The notes beneath the pieces are model-generated. The model saw only the letters and a list, made by a program, of their open reading frames with translations, was not told where the DNA came from and did not search any database. From DATGKR01 sp035294565 (GTDB lineage Bacteria > Actinomycetota > Acidimicrobiia > Acidimicrobiales > Palsa-688), in assembly GCA_035294565.1 (NCBI GenBank), contig DATGKR010000196.1, positions 1 through 36,834 of the forward strand: a stretch of 36,834 nucleotides of DNA, written 5' to 3'. Below, one piece after another: positions 7,471-14,565 of this stretch. Both the position numbers and the translations under genes were made by a program. Positions within the stretch are counted from its first letter, which is position 1; each line of letters starts with the position of its first letter.

Positions 7471-8700
7471 TCACACGGCCGCCGGCTGGGGCGCGGGCTC
7501 CTTCGGCAGGCCGAGGACCATCTCGCCGAGTATGTTCCGCTGGACCTGCGACGACCCGGCGTAGATCGTGCCGGCCCGGCTCATCCCGAAAGCCGTCACC
7601 CACGACGCGCTGTCGTTCGGGGCGCCCACATCGTCGGCCTGGAATCCCGTGGAGAGCCGGCCGGAAGGTGTGGTGGCGGCCGGTCCCAAGATGTCGAGTG
7701 CCAGCTCGGTCACCACCTTGTGGTACTCCGACCAGTACAGCTTGAACGTCGACTCGGCCGGCCCCGGCGCGGCGCCGGCGAGGAACTTGGTGAGAGTCCG
7801 CATCCCGAGGAACCGCATGATCTCCACCTTCGAGTAGCACCACGCCAGGCGCTGCCTGACGCGGGGATCCTCAGCGGCCCCGGTCGAGCGGGCGAGCTCG
7901 AACAGCCGGTCCAGCTCGGCGCGGAACATGATCGGGAACGTCGCGGCCGCCTCGCCGCGCTCGTAGCCGAGGAGGGTCATGGCCACGGCCCAGCCGCCGT
8001 CGACCGCCCCCACCACGTTCTCCCGCGGGGTGCGCGCGGCGGTGAAGAACGTCTCGTTGAACTCCGACAGCCCGGTGAGCATCCTGATCGGCCGCACCTC
8101 CACCCCCGGCTGGTCCATCGGCACGAGCAGGAACGAGATGCCCTTGTGCTTGGGGGCGTTCTGGTTGGTGCGGGCCAGGACGAAAATCCAGTTGGCCAGG
8201 TGGGCCTCGGACGTCCAGATCTTCTGCCCGTCGATCACCCACTCGTCACCGTCCAGAACGGCACGGGTCCGGAGGCTGCCCAGGTCGGAACCCGCTTCGG
8301 GCTCCGAGTACCCCTGGCACCAAACGTGCTCCCCCGACAGCGCGCGGGGCAGGAAGTAGCGCTTCTGGTCCTCGGTTCCCCAGTGGAGGAGGGTGTTGCC
8401 GAGCATCTGGATGCTGAACACGTCGTTGGGGCCCCCCGTCGGCACGCCCGCCCGGTAGAGCTCCTCGGCCAGGACGACCTGCTCCAAGGGGCTCATCCCG
8501 CCACCGCCGTACTCGACGGGCCACGAGGCGGCCAGGAAGCCGTTCTCGTAGAGGGTCCGCCTCCATTGAGCGGTGAACTGCCGCGCCGCCTCCCGGTCCA
8601 GCGCTCCGATCCCCTTCCAATCATGCGGGAGCCGCTCACCGAGAAACGCCCGCACTTTTTCCCGGAACTGCTCGGCTTCTGGCGGATAGCGCGGGTCCAC
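7471..8700 (-). CDS. Acyl-CoA dehydrogenase, FadE type
   Basis: This 409-residue flavoenzyme should introduce an alpha,beta double bond into an acyl-CoA. The N-terminal helical domain, the middle beta domain (WCQGYSEPEAGSDLGSLRTR and VIDGQKIWTSEAHLANW) and the C-terminal helical domain ending GSSQVQRNILGEMVLGLP follow the family order. It resembles the actinobacterial FadE enzymes used on branched or sterol-derived acyl-CoAs, but that is only an impression and the substrate is not determined. The start is GTG 8700 with TAGCGT (8707-8712) 6 nt upstream. It is divergent from the cystathionine beta-synthase gene with only 27 nt between starts. Confidence 0.92.
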   Translation of the reverse strand: MDPRYPPEAEQFREKVRAFLGERLPHDWKGIGALDREAARQFTAQWRRTLYENGFLAASWPVEYGGGGMSPLEQVVLAEELYRAGVPTGGPNDVFSIQMLGNTLLHWGTEDQKRYFLPRALSGEHVWCQGYSEPEAGSDLGSLRTRAVLDGDEWVIDGQKIWTSEAHLANWIFVLARTNQNAPKHKGISFLLVPMDQPGVEVRPIRMLTGLSEFNETFFTAARTPRENVVGAVDGGWAVAMTLLGYERGEAAATFPIMFRAELDRLFELARSTGAAEDPRVRQRLAWCYSKVEIMRFLGMRTLTKFLAGAAPGPAESTFKLYWSEYHKVVTELALDILGPAATTPSGRLSTGFQADDVGAPNDSASWVTAFGMSRAGTIYAGSSQVQRNILGEMVLGLPKEPAPQPAAV

Positions 8701-8727
8701 GGCCCAACGCTAGAGCAATATTGGGGC
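8701..8727. promoter_or_regulatory. 27-nt divergent promoter, acyl-CoA dehydrogenase / transsulfuration operon
   Basis: The whole gap is 27 nt. TAGCGT (8707-8712, minus) lies 6 nt from one start and CAATAT (8716-8721, plus) lies 6 nt from the other. Both -35 regions would fall inside the opposite coding sequence, so the two promoters probably compete. Confidence 0.45.
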
Positions 8728-10395
8728 ATGGACGTGCTCGTCGTCATCGACCGTGCCGAGGTCCCCGAGCGGGTGGCCAACCGGGCGCGGCGCCGGGTGG
8801 ACGTGCAGAGCGGCCCGATCCCGACGGCCACGATCAGCGAGCTGCGCGCCCACATCCCCCGCAGCGTAGGTGTCATCGGGAATGACATCGACGCGGTGGC
8901 CGCTGCCGCAGCCCAGCTGCACCACAGCGGCCTTCCGGTCGTCGTCCTCGCCGACGGCACCCCGGCGCTCGAGGCGGGGATCGAGGTGGTCCCGCTCAGC
9001 GACCCCGGTCCGCCCATCGACGCCGCCGACTCGCTCCTCGAGCTCGTCGGCTGCACGCCCTTGGTCCGCCTCGACCGCGTCGGGCGCGACGTCCCCGGCC
9101 AGCTGCTCGCCAAGCTGGAGATGCTCAACCCGGGCGGCAGCGTCAAGGACCGTCCGGCCCTCGCCATGATCGAAGCGGCCGAGCGCGACGGCCGGCTGCG
9201 CCCAGGCGGCACGATCGTCGAGCCGACGTCGGGGAACACCGGTGTCGGGCTGGCCATAGTCGCCGCACGGCGGGGGTACCGCTGCATCTTCACCATGCCC
9301 GACAAGATCGCCTCGGAGAAGATCGCCCTCCTGCGCGCCTATGGGGCGGAGGTCGTCGTGTGCCCGACAGCCGTCGACCCCTCCCACCCCGACTCGTACT
9401 ACTCGGTGGCCCGCCGGCTGACCGAGTCGACACCAGGCGCCTTCCAGCCCGACCAGTACTCCAACCCCGCCAACCCGGCGGCCCACGAGCAGACAACCGG
9501 CCCGGAGATCTGGGAGCAGACCTCGGGCCGGGTGACGCACCTGGTGGCGAGCATCGGCACCGGCGGGACCATCTCCGGGACCGGGCGCTACCTCAAGTCC
9601 CGCAACCCGGGCGTGCGGGTGATCGGCGCCGACCCCGAAGGCTCCGTCTACTCGGGCGGCCAGGGCCGGCCCTACCTGGTGGAAGGCATAGGCGAGGACT
9701 TCTGGCCCGCTGCCTACGACCGCTCCGTCGCCGACGAGGTGGTGATGGTCAGTGACCGTGACAGTTTCCTGACGGCGCGGCGGGTCACACGGGAGGAGGG
9801 CATCCTCGTGGGCGGCTCCAGCGGCACGGCGGTGTGGGCGGCCCTCGAGGTCGGGCGGCGGGCCGGCCCCGACGCGGTGATCGTCGTCATCCTCCCCGAC
9901 TCGGGCCGGGGCTACCTTTCCAAGGTCTACGACGACGGCTGGATGGCCGACCACGGTTTCCTCCGCGCAGGGGGGACGACCGGCGACGTCGTCTCGTCGC
10001 TGCTCGGCTCCAAGTCCAGAGACGACCTGCCGCCGCTCGTCCACGTCCACCCCGACGAGACGGTCCGCACGGCGATCTCGATCCTGCGGGAGTACGGCGT
10101 GTCGCAGATGCCGGTGGTCAAAGCCGAGCCGCCCCTAGCGCTGGCTGAGGTGGTAGGGACGGTCACCGACCGCGACCTGCTGGACCGCCTCGTCGCCGAC
10201 CCGGCGTCCATCGACGAGAAGGTCGGGAGGGTGATGGGTCCGCCTTTGCCCATGGTCGGCTCCGGCGAGCCTCTCGACGTGGCGTCGGCCCGCCTGGCGG
10301 ACAGCCCGGCGGTGCTCGTCGTCGACGCCGGGCATCCCACCGGGATCGTCACCCGCAGCGATCTCCTCGACTACCTGGCAGGGTCGGCGCGATGA
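8728..10395 (+). CDS. cbs: Cystathionine beta-synthase with extra N-terminal domain
   Basis: This 555-residue PLP enzyme condenses serine with homocysteine to cystathionine. The fold-type II core begins near residue 101 (SLLELVGCTPLVRLDRV). PLP Lys140 is in NPGGSVKDRP, the substrate loop TSGNTG is near 168, the phosphate loop GTGGT is near 277, and GRGYLSKVYDDGWM is diagnostic. The C-terminus carries a pair of regulatory CBS domains (about 435-555). Residues 1-97 are an extension absent from the actinobacterial enzymes I know. It alternates hydrophobic strands (DVLVVID, VGVIGND, LPVVVLAD, IEVVPLSD) with helices, like a small flavodoxin- or receiver-like domain; no heme-ligand motif is apparent. 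ATG 8728 is the first start after the divergent gene. It overlaps the next gene by ATGA. Confidence 0.92.
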   Translation: MDVLVVIDRAEVPERVANRARRRVDVQSGPIPTATISELRAHIPRSVGVIGNDIDAVAAAAAQLHHSGLPVVVLADGTPALEAGIEVVPLSDPGPPIDAADSLLELVGCTPLVRLDRVGRDVPGQLLAKLEMLNPGGSVKDRPALAMIEAAERDGRLRPGGTIVEPTSGNTGVGLAIVAARRGYRCIFTMPDKIASEKIALLRAYGAEVVVCPTAVDPSHPDSYYSVARRLTESTPGAFQPDQYSNPANPAAHEQTTGPEIWEQTSGRVTHLVASIGTGGTISGTGRYLKSRNPGVRVIGADPEGSVYSGGQGRPYLVEGIGEDFWPAAYDRSVADEVVMVSDRDSFLTARRVTREEGILVGGSSGTAVWAALEVGRRAGPDAVIVVILPDSGRGYLSKVYDDGWMADHGFLRAGGTTGDVVSSLLGSKSRDDLPPLVHVHPDETVRTAISILREYGVSQMPVVKAEPPLALAEVVGTVTDRDLLDRLVADPASIDEKVGRVMGPPLPMVGSGEPLDVASARLADSPAVLVVDAGHPTGIVTRSDLLDYLAGSAR

Positions 10396-11534
10396 GCCGC
10401 GATCAGCAGGGCTTCGAGACGCTCGCCATCCACGCCGGCCAACCTCCCGACCCGGTGACCGGCGCGGTCGTCCCGCCGTTGTCCCTCTCGACGACCTTCG
10501 CTCAACGCGCCGTCGGGGAGCACCTGGGCTTCGAGTACTCGCGCAGCGGCAACCCGACCAGAGCCGCCCTCGAGGCCTGCCTCGCCGCGCTGGAGGGAGC
10601 CTCGCGGGCGCTGGCCTTCGCGAGCGGCCTCGCCGCCGAGGACGCCGTGCTGCGAACGCTCGCCGAAGGAACCCACGTCGTCATACCCGACGACGCCTAC
10701 GGCGGGACGTTCCGCCTGGTGGACAGGGTCTCCCGGCTCGCCTACACGCCATGCGACATGTCCCCCGCCGGTCTCGACGCGGCCTGGCGCGACGACACCG
10801 GCCTGGTGTGGGTGGAGACCCCCACCAACCCTCTCCTGTCGATCGTCGACATCGCCGCCGTCGCCGCCTTCGCCCACTCCCGGGGCGCCCTTCTCGCCGT
10901 GGACAACACCTTCGCCACCCCCTACCTCCAGCAGCCCCTGCGGCTCGGCGCCGACGTTGTCGTCCATTCGGCCACCAAGTACCTCGGCGGCCACAGCGAC
11001 GTGGTGGGAGGGGTGGTGGCGGTGGCCGACTTTGAGCTGGGAGAACGCCTCGCCTTCCTGCAGAACGCCGCCGGCGCCGTCCCCGGCCCGTTCGACTGCT
11101 ACCTGGTGCTGCGCGGCCTCAAGACCCTGCCCGTGCGAATGGACCGCCACTGCGCCAACGCGTCGGCGGTGGCGGCATTCCTGGCGGAGCACCCGGCCGT
11201 GGCGTCGGTGCGCTACCCGGGGCTTGCCGGCCACCCCGGCCACGACGTCGCCGGGCGGCAGATGAGGGGCTTCGGGGGGATGGTCTCCTTCACCGTCGCC
11301 GGTGGGGAGGAGGCGGCGCTCAGGGTCGCCCGGGCCACCTCGTTGTTCACGCTCGCCGAGTCGCTCGGCGCTGTCGAGTCGCTTATCGAGCACCCGGCGC
11401 GGATGACCCACGCGTCGGCGGCCGGGTCGGCCCTGGCCGTCGACCCCGCCTTGTTGCGGCTGTCGGTCGGGATCGAGAGCGCAGCCGACCTGGTGGACGA
11501 CCTCGCCTCTGCGTTGTCATCGGTGGGGGCGTAA
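10392..11534 (+). CDS. Cystathionine gamma-synthase/lyase (Cys/Met metabolism PLP enzyme)
   Basis: This 380-residue fold-type I PLP enzyme belongs to the Cys/Met metabolism family. The PLP lysine is Lys196 in HSATKYLGGHSD. Substrate- and phosphate-binding segments YSRSGNPTRAALE (from 49), ASGLAAEDAVL and WVETPTNPLLSIVDIAAVA are present. The family includes gamma-synthase (MetB) and gamma-lyase, which sequence motifs alone do not separate well. Its ATGA overlap with a cystathionine beta-synthase gene favours a gamma-lyase role in converting homocysteine to cysteine, as inference. It is the last gene of a two-gene operon. Confidence 0.92.
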   Translation: MSRDQQGFETLAIHAGQPPDPVTGAVVPPLSLSTTFAQRAVGEHLGFEYSRSGNPTRAALEACLAALEGASRALAFASGLAAEDAVLRTLAEGTHVVIPDDAYGGTFRLVDRVSRLAYTPCDMSPAGLDAAWRDDTGLVWVETPTNPLLSIVDIAAVAAFAHSRGALLAVDNTFATPYLQQPLRLGADVVVHSATKYLGGHSDVVGGVVAVADFELGERLAFLQNAAGAVPGPFDCYLVLRGLKTLPVRMDRHCANASAVAAFLAEHPAVASVRYPGLAGHPGHDVAGRQMRGFGGMVSFTVAGGEEAALRVARATSLFTLAESLGAVESLIEHPARMTHASAAGSALAVDPALLRLSVGIESAADLVDDLASALSSVGA

Positions 11535-11703
11535 GGGCGCCGGCCTCGGGGGCGTGGCGTTCGCGGACTTGCTTTGCGCCGCTGGCGGCGGGTTCGGACG
11601 CAGCCGCGGGACTCCGCTTTGTGCAGCCGGCGGGCGCCAACTCGGTGGCTCTAGCGTTCGCGGACTTGTTTTGCGCCGCCGGCGGACGCCGAGCTTGGGG
11701 GCT
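11535..11703. repeat. Gene-free convergent gap with 32-bp imperfect direct repeat
   Basis: The gap lies between two convergent stop codons. A 32-bp sequence beginning GCGTTCGCGGACTTG occurs at 11557-11588 and again at 11654-11685 with two mismatches. A more degenerate version (GGACTCCGCTTTGTGCAGCC, 11609-11628) lies between them. No open frame resembles a protein and no clear terminator hairpin with a T-run is visible. Confidence 0.75.
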
Positions 11704-12927
11704 CTACAGCACACGCAGGCGGATGGTCTCGTCCATGTGGGCGAGCCTCGCCAGCATCTCGTCCGTGTAGTCGCTTGCGATGTCGGTTATCACATAGCCG
11801 ACCTCGCCGCGGGTGCCGAGGGCCTGCCCTTCGATGTTGATTCGGTGCTCGGCGAAGATGGCGTTGATCGCCGCCAGCACGCCAGGGGTGTTCCGGTGGA
11901 TGTGCACCAGCCCGTGGGCGCCGGCGCGGGCGGGCAGGTCGACGTTGGGCATGTTGACCGACAAGGCGGTGCTGCCGGCGCGCACGTAGTCGGCGAGCTT
12001 CTTGGCGACGAAACGCCCGATGTCGACCTGCGCCTCCTCGGTGCTGCCTCCGATGTGCGGCGTGAGGATCACGTTCGGCAGTCCCTGCAGCCGGGAGTTG
12101 AAGGTGGTGTCGTTGCCCGACGGCTCCTCCAAGAAGACGTCCACCGCGGCGCCGGCGATGTGGCCCGACTCGATGTGCTCCCTCAGCGACCCGTGGTCGA
12201 CCACGAAACCCCTGCTGAGGTTCAGGAACAACGACCCCTGCCTCATGGCGGCGAACTCTGCCTCGCCGAAGAGGCCGCGGTTGTCCGGGCGGCCATCGAC
12301 GTGCAGGGTGACCACATCGGCCCACGCCAGCAGGTCCTCGAGGGAGTCCATCCGCCGGGCGTTGCCGAGGGCGAGACGATCGGCGGTGTCATAGAAGGCG
12401 ACGGACATACCGAGGTTCTCGGCGAGCACCGAAAGCTGCGAGCCGATGTTGCCGTAGCCGACGATGCCCAGCCGCCGGCCGCGCACCTCGTGCGCGCCCG
12501 ACGCGCTCTTGGACCATACGCCGGCGTGCATCTCGCGGTTCTTGTCGGTCAAGCGACGGGTGAGGGCGATGATCTCGGCGATCACCAGCTCCACCACCGA
12601 GCGGGTGTTGGAGAACGGAGCGTTGAAGACGGTGATACCCCTGCGGGTGGCAGCGGGCAGGTCGATCTGGTTGGTGCCGATACAGAAGGCGCCTACAGCG
12701 AGCAGGTGGCTCGCCTTGTCGAGGACCGCCTCGGTCACCTGGGTGCGGGAGCGGATCCCGAGCAGGGCGGTGTTGCCCTCGGCAAGCCGGCCGGCGAGCT
12801 CGTTCTCGTCGAGGGCACGGGGCTCTGTTTCCACCTCGAATCCGGCCTCGCCGAGGATGTCTGCGGCGCCGGGGTGGATGTTCTCCAAAAGAAGCGCCCG
12901 GCGGCGGGGGGGTCGCTCGTCGGTCAT
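11704..12927 (-). CDS. serA: D-3-phosphoglycerate dehydrogenase, E. coli-type
   Basis: This enzyme oxidises 3-phosphoglycerate, the first step of serine synthesis. Its 407 residues match the compact E. coli SerA architecture: substrate-binding domain, NAD domain (RRLGIVGYGNIGSQL), catalytic segments including NLSRGFVVD and LTPHIGGSTEEAQ, then a C-terminal ACT domain (GLVHIHRNTPGVLAAINAIF). E. coli-like signatures include LLAVGAFCIGTNQIDLPAA and VFNAPFSNTRSVVELVI. Actinobacteria usually carry the longer type with an extra intervening domain. An in-frame ATG at 12939 exists, but TACAAT (12938-12943) 10 nt before ATG 12927 looks like a -10 box and would overlap it, so 12927 is preferred. The ACT domain suggests serine feedback. 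Confidence 0.93.
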   Translation of the reverse strand: MTDERPPRRRALLLENIHPGAADILGEAGFEVETEPRALDENELAGRLAEGNTALLGIRSRTQVTEAVLDKASHLLAVGAFCIGTNQIDLPAATRRGITVFNAPFSNTRSVVELVIAEIIALTRRLTDKNREMHAGVWSKSASGAHEVRGRRLGIVGYGNIGSQLSVLAENLGMSVAFYDTADRLALGNARRMDSLEDLLAWADVVTLHVDGRPDNRGLFGEAEFAAMRQGSLFLNLSRGFVVDHGSLREHIESGHIAGAAVDVFLEEPSGNDTTFNSRLQGLPNVILTPHIGGSTEEAQVDIGRFVAKKLADYVRAGSTALSVNMPNVDLPARAGAHGLVHIHRNTPGVLAAINAIFAEHRINIEGQALGTRGEVGYVITDIASDYTDEMLARLAHMDETIRLRVL

Positions 12928-13045
12928 GACGGGCGCCATTGTAGAGGCGGCGCGGTCTTATCCGGCCGAGGCTCGGCGGTTGCGGATCAAGTGGCGGGTT
13001 TGGGCGGTTGCGACCCTGGGGTGGCGGGTGGAGGGGTGGGGTTTA

Positions 13046-13114
13046 CGGACCTGGAGGCGAGGGCTGGGGAGCTGGGGAGGCGAGGGCTGCGGACCTGGAG
13101 GCGAGGGCTGGGGA
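13046..13114. repeat. 25-bp exact direct repeat, period 44
   Basis: A 25-bp unit beginning CGGACCTGGAGGCGAGG occurs at 13046-13070 and 13090-13114. The 19 nt between them (13071-13089) hold a partial third version of the same GGCGAGGGCTG core. The twin-hairpin element begins 31 nt downstream. Confidence 0.85.
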
Positions 13115-13144
13115 CGCCCGCTAGCGGGCGGCGGGGCGGCTCGT

Positions 13145-13262
13145 TTCGGCCAAAGTGTCCACAGCTCCCGTCGTCACCGCCCTCGTCTGGACACTTTGGT
13201 CAAAATATTCGCCCTAAGTGTCCAAAGGGCCACCTCGCAGGACACTGGAGTGGACAGTTAGG
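13145..13262. repeat. Twin-hairpin element, copy 1
   Basis: There are two tandem inverted repeats. Hairpin 1 pairs CCAAAGTGTCCA (13150-13161) with TGGACACTTTGG (13188-13199), 12/12. A 13-nt linker TCAAAATATTCGC (13200-13212) follows. Hairpin 2 pairs CCTAAGTGTCCA (13213-13224) with TGGACAGTTAGG (13251-13262), 11/12. Both loops are exactly 26 nt. The A-T pair at stem position 3 of hairpin 1 is T-A in hairpin 2. TTCGG precedes the first arm, as in copy 2 at 26791. The function is unknown. Confidence 0.9.
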
Positions 13263-13300
13263 CAAAAGCGGACCGTCGGAGGCTTCGACCGCCCTGGCGG

Positions 13301-13338
13301 GGCGATGCCGGTCAGCCAAAGGCGATGCCGGTCAGCCA
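13301..13338. repeat. 18-bp direct repeat upstream of lipoprotein gene
   Basis: GGCGATGCCGGTCAGCCA occurs at 13301-13318 and 13321-13338, separated by AA. It ends 12 nt before the candidate -10 box at 13350, so it could be a tandem activator or repressor site for the lipoprotein gene, or simply a replication-slippage duplication. Confidence 0.8.
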
Positions 13339-13363
13339 CAAGGCGGTGCTAGCTTCCGTCGCG

Positions 13364-14410
13364 ATGACCCGCCCGCCGCTCGACTACCCCCCGCGGCTAG
13401 GGGGGCTCCGCCCAGCTCGCGGATTCCGGCGGTTCCACGGCCGCCGGCTCGCGGCCGTCGCCGCCATCGCCGCGATGGGCGGCGTAGGGCTTGCCGGGTG
13501 CGGGAACGCCAGCCGCACGTCGTCGTCGCCCGCGTCGGCCCGGCAGGCGGTGGCCAGCGCCGTGTCGGCGCTCGGTCGCCAGTCCCGCCTCGGCCTGCGG
13601 GTCTCATTCGGATCGTCCAAGGCGCTGTTCGTCGACTTGGAGACCGGCAAAGGCGAGCCGCTCGACAGCCCGCAGGCGGTGACCGACGCCGCCGACAGCC
13701 TCGACGTGGGCATGCAGGCGGGCTCGACGACAACCGCCGAGCTGCGCTTCGTCGGAGGCGCGCTCTACGCCCACCTCGACGCCGCCGAGCTGCCGGGTGG
13801 CGCCCGGGGGCTCGCCGCCCGCCTCGGCAAGTTGAACGGCTACGTACCGGGCCTGTCGGCGCTCGGCCAGGGCCAGTGGGTCGAGGCCTCAGCCGCGTCG
13901 ATCCACCAGCTGTTCTCGGCGGTCGAACAGTTCGCCTCACAGATGGGTGTGTCCCCGCCGCCGGTTGCCGGGGTGATCGAGACCATCCTCACCCAGGTCT
14001 ACAACGACATGGTCGCCTCGGTGGAAGCCCATTCCACGTACCGGTACGTCGGCTCGAGCGGCGGGAGGACGGAGTACGCGCTCACGGTTGACGTTCGGGG
14101 CTTCCTCGACCAGTTCGGGCCCAAGCTCCGCTCCGACCTGGGAACCTTGCCGTTCGGCCTCGGGAGCTTGGTCGGCAACGCCTTGAACAAGTCGGCCTCG
14201 AAAATACCCGCAGGTCAAAAGGCGACGGTCGACCTGTACATAGCTGGAGGGGCGCTCCAAGAGGTGGACGTAGCGGGCACCCGTGCGGTGTTCTCCACCC
14301 CCCCGCTGGTGAAAGCCCCGGCCGGCGCCACCCAGCTGGACCTTTCCAAGCTGCCTGGCCTGCTGCGTCAGCTGGCCGGCTCGCACCCCGCTGCGGGAGG
14401 GGCGCTGTAG
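13364..14410 (+). CDS. Putative lipoprotein, function unknown
   Basis: This 348-residue protein is predicted to be exported and lipidated. A basic N-terminal stretch (about 11-29, including RRFHGRR) precedes a hydrophobic segment and the lipobox L-A-G-C with Cys46 (GVGLAGCGNAS). The mature part has no family I can name with confidence. It has repeated strand-like segments (AELRFVGGALYAHLD, KATVDLYIAGGALQEVDV) reminiscent of LolA/LppX-like lipid-carrier folds, but this is only an impression. ATG 13364 is preferred because TAGCTT (13350-13355) lies 8 nt upstream, and an earlier in-frame start at 13325 would fall in the 18-bp repeat. It is divergent from serA and convergent with argJ, and forms its own unit. 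Confidence 0.75.
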   Translation: MTRPPLDYPPRLGGLRPARGFRRFHGRRLAAVAAIAAMGGVGLAGCGNASRTSSSPASARQAVASAVSALGRQSRLGLRVSFGSSKALFVDLETGKGEPLDSPQAVTDAADSLDVGMQAGSTTTAELRFVGGALYAHLDAAELPGGARGLAARLGKLNGYVPGLSALGQGQWVEASAASIHQLFSAVEQFASQMGVSPPPVAGVIETILTQVYNDMVASVEAHSTYRYVGSSGGRTEYALTVDVRGFLDQFGPKLRSDLGTLPFGLGSLVGNALNKSASKIPAGQKATVDLYIAGGALQEVDVAGTRAVFSTPPLVKAPAGATQLDLSKLPGLLRQLAGSHPAAGGAL

Positions 14411-14468
14411 GCCTCGCCCCCGCCCGAGGGTGCTTCAGAAGCTGTCGCAAAAACTACGTCCAGGTGGA

Positions 14469-14543
14469 AGACGGCGGCGGCTCGTGACGTCGGGCGGATC
14501 CGAGCGAAGATCGTGCCACCTCGAAGACGAGCCGCCGCCTTCT
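14469..14543. repeat. Large inverted repeat in convergent gap
   Basis: Arms 14469-14485 and 14527-14543 (core GGCGGCGGCTCGT / ACGAGCCGCCGCC) pair over 16 of 17 positions with a 41-nt loop. The gap lies between the convergent lipoprotein and argJ stops, so a bidirectional transcription stop is possible. No immediate T-run follows either arm. Confidence 0.6.
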
Positions 14544-14565
14544 CCCTCAAAACCCGCGGGACGGA

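Larger units (their letters stand above)
12928..13363. other. Long gene-free gap (436 nt) between serA and the lipoprotein gene
   Basis: This divergent gap holds, in order, a serA -10 candidate TACAAT (12938-12943, minus), a GC-rich stretch with a 25-bp exact direct repeat, a twin-hairpin element, an 18-bp direct repeat and a plus-strand -10 candidate TAGCTT (13350-13355). The repeat elements are listed separately. Frames running through it have no recognisable protein. Confidence 0.6.

Noticed and set aside
7444..8727. Upstream extension of the cystathionine beta-synthase frame
   Set aside because: It is antisense to the acyl-CoA dehydrogenase and has no protein-like content; the gene starts at ATG 8728.
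13188..13224. Inner pairing of the twin-hairpin element as the main fold
   Set aside because: The inner arms can pair over 9 bp, but the A-T to T-A swap only makes sense for pairing across the 26-nt loops, so the inner fold is at most an alternative.
12464..13261. Plus-strand open frame over the serA 5' part and the repeat gap
   Set aside because: The first half is antisense to serA and the rest is tandem repeat and hairpin sequence.
13145..13262. CRISPR array
   Set aside because: The repeat-spacer look is real, but there are only two 26-nt inserts per locus, the end repeats are halves, no cas gene is in the window, and stem covariation points to hairpins or palindromic sites.
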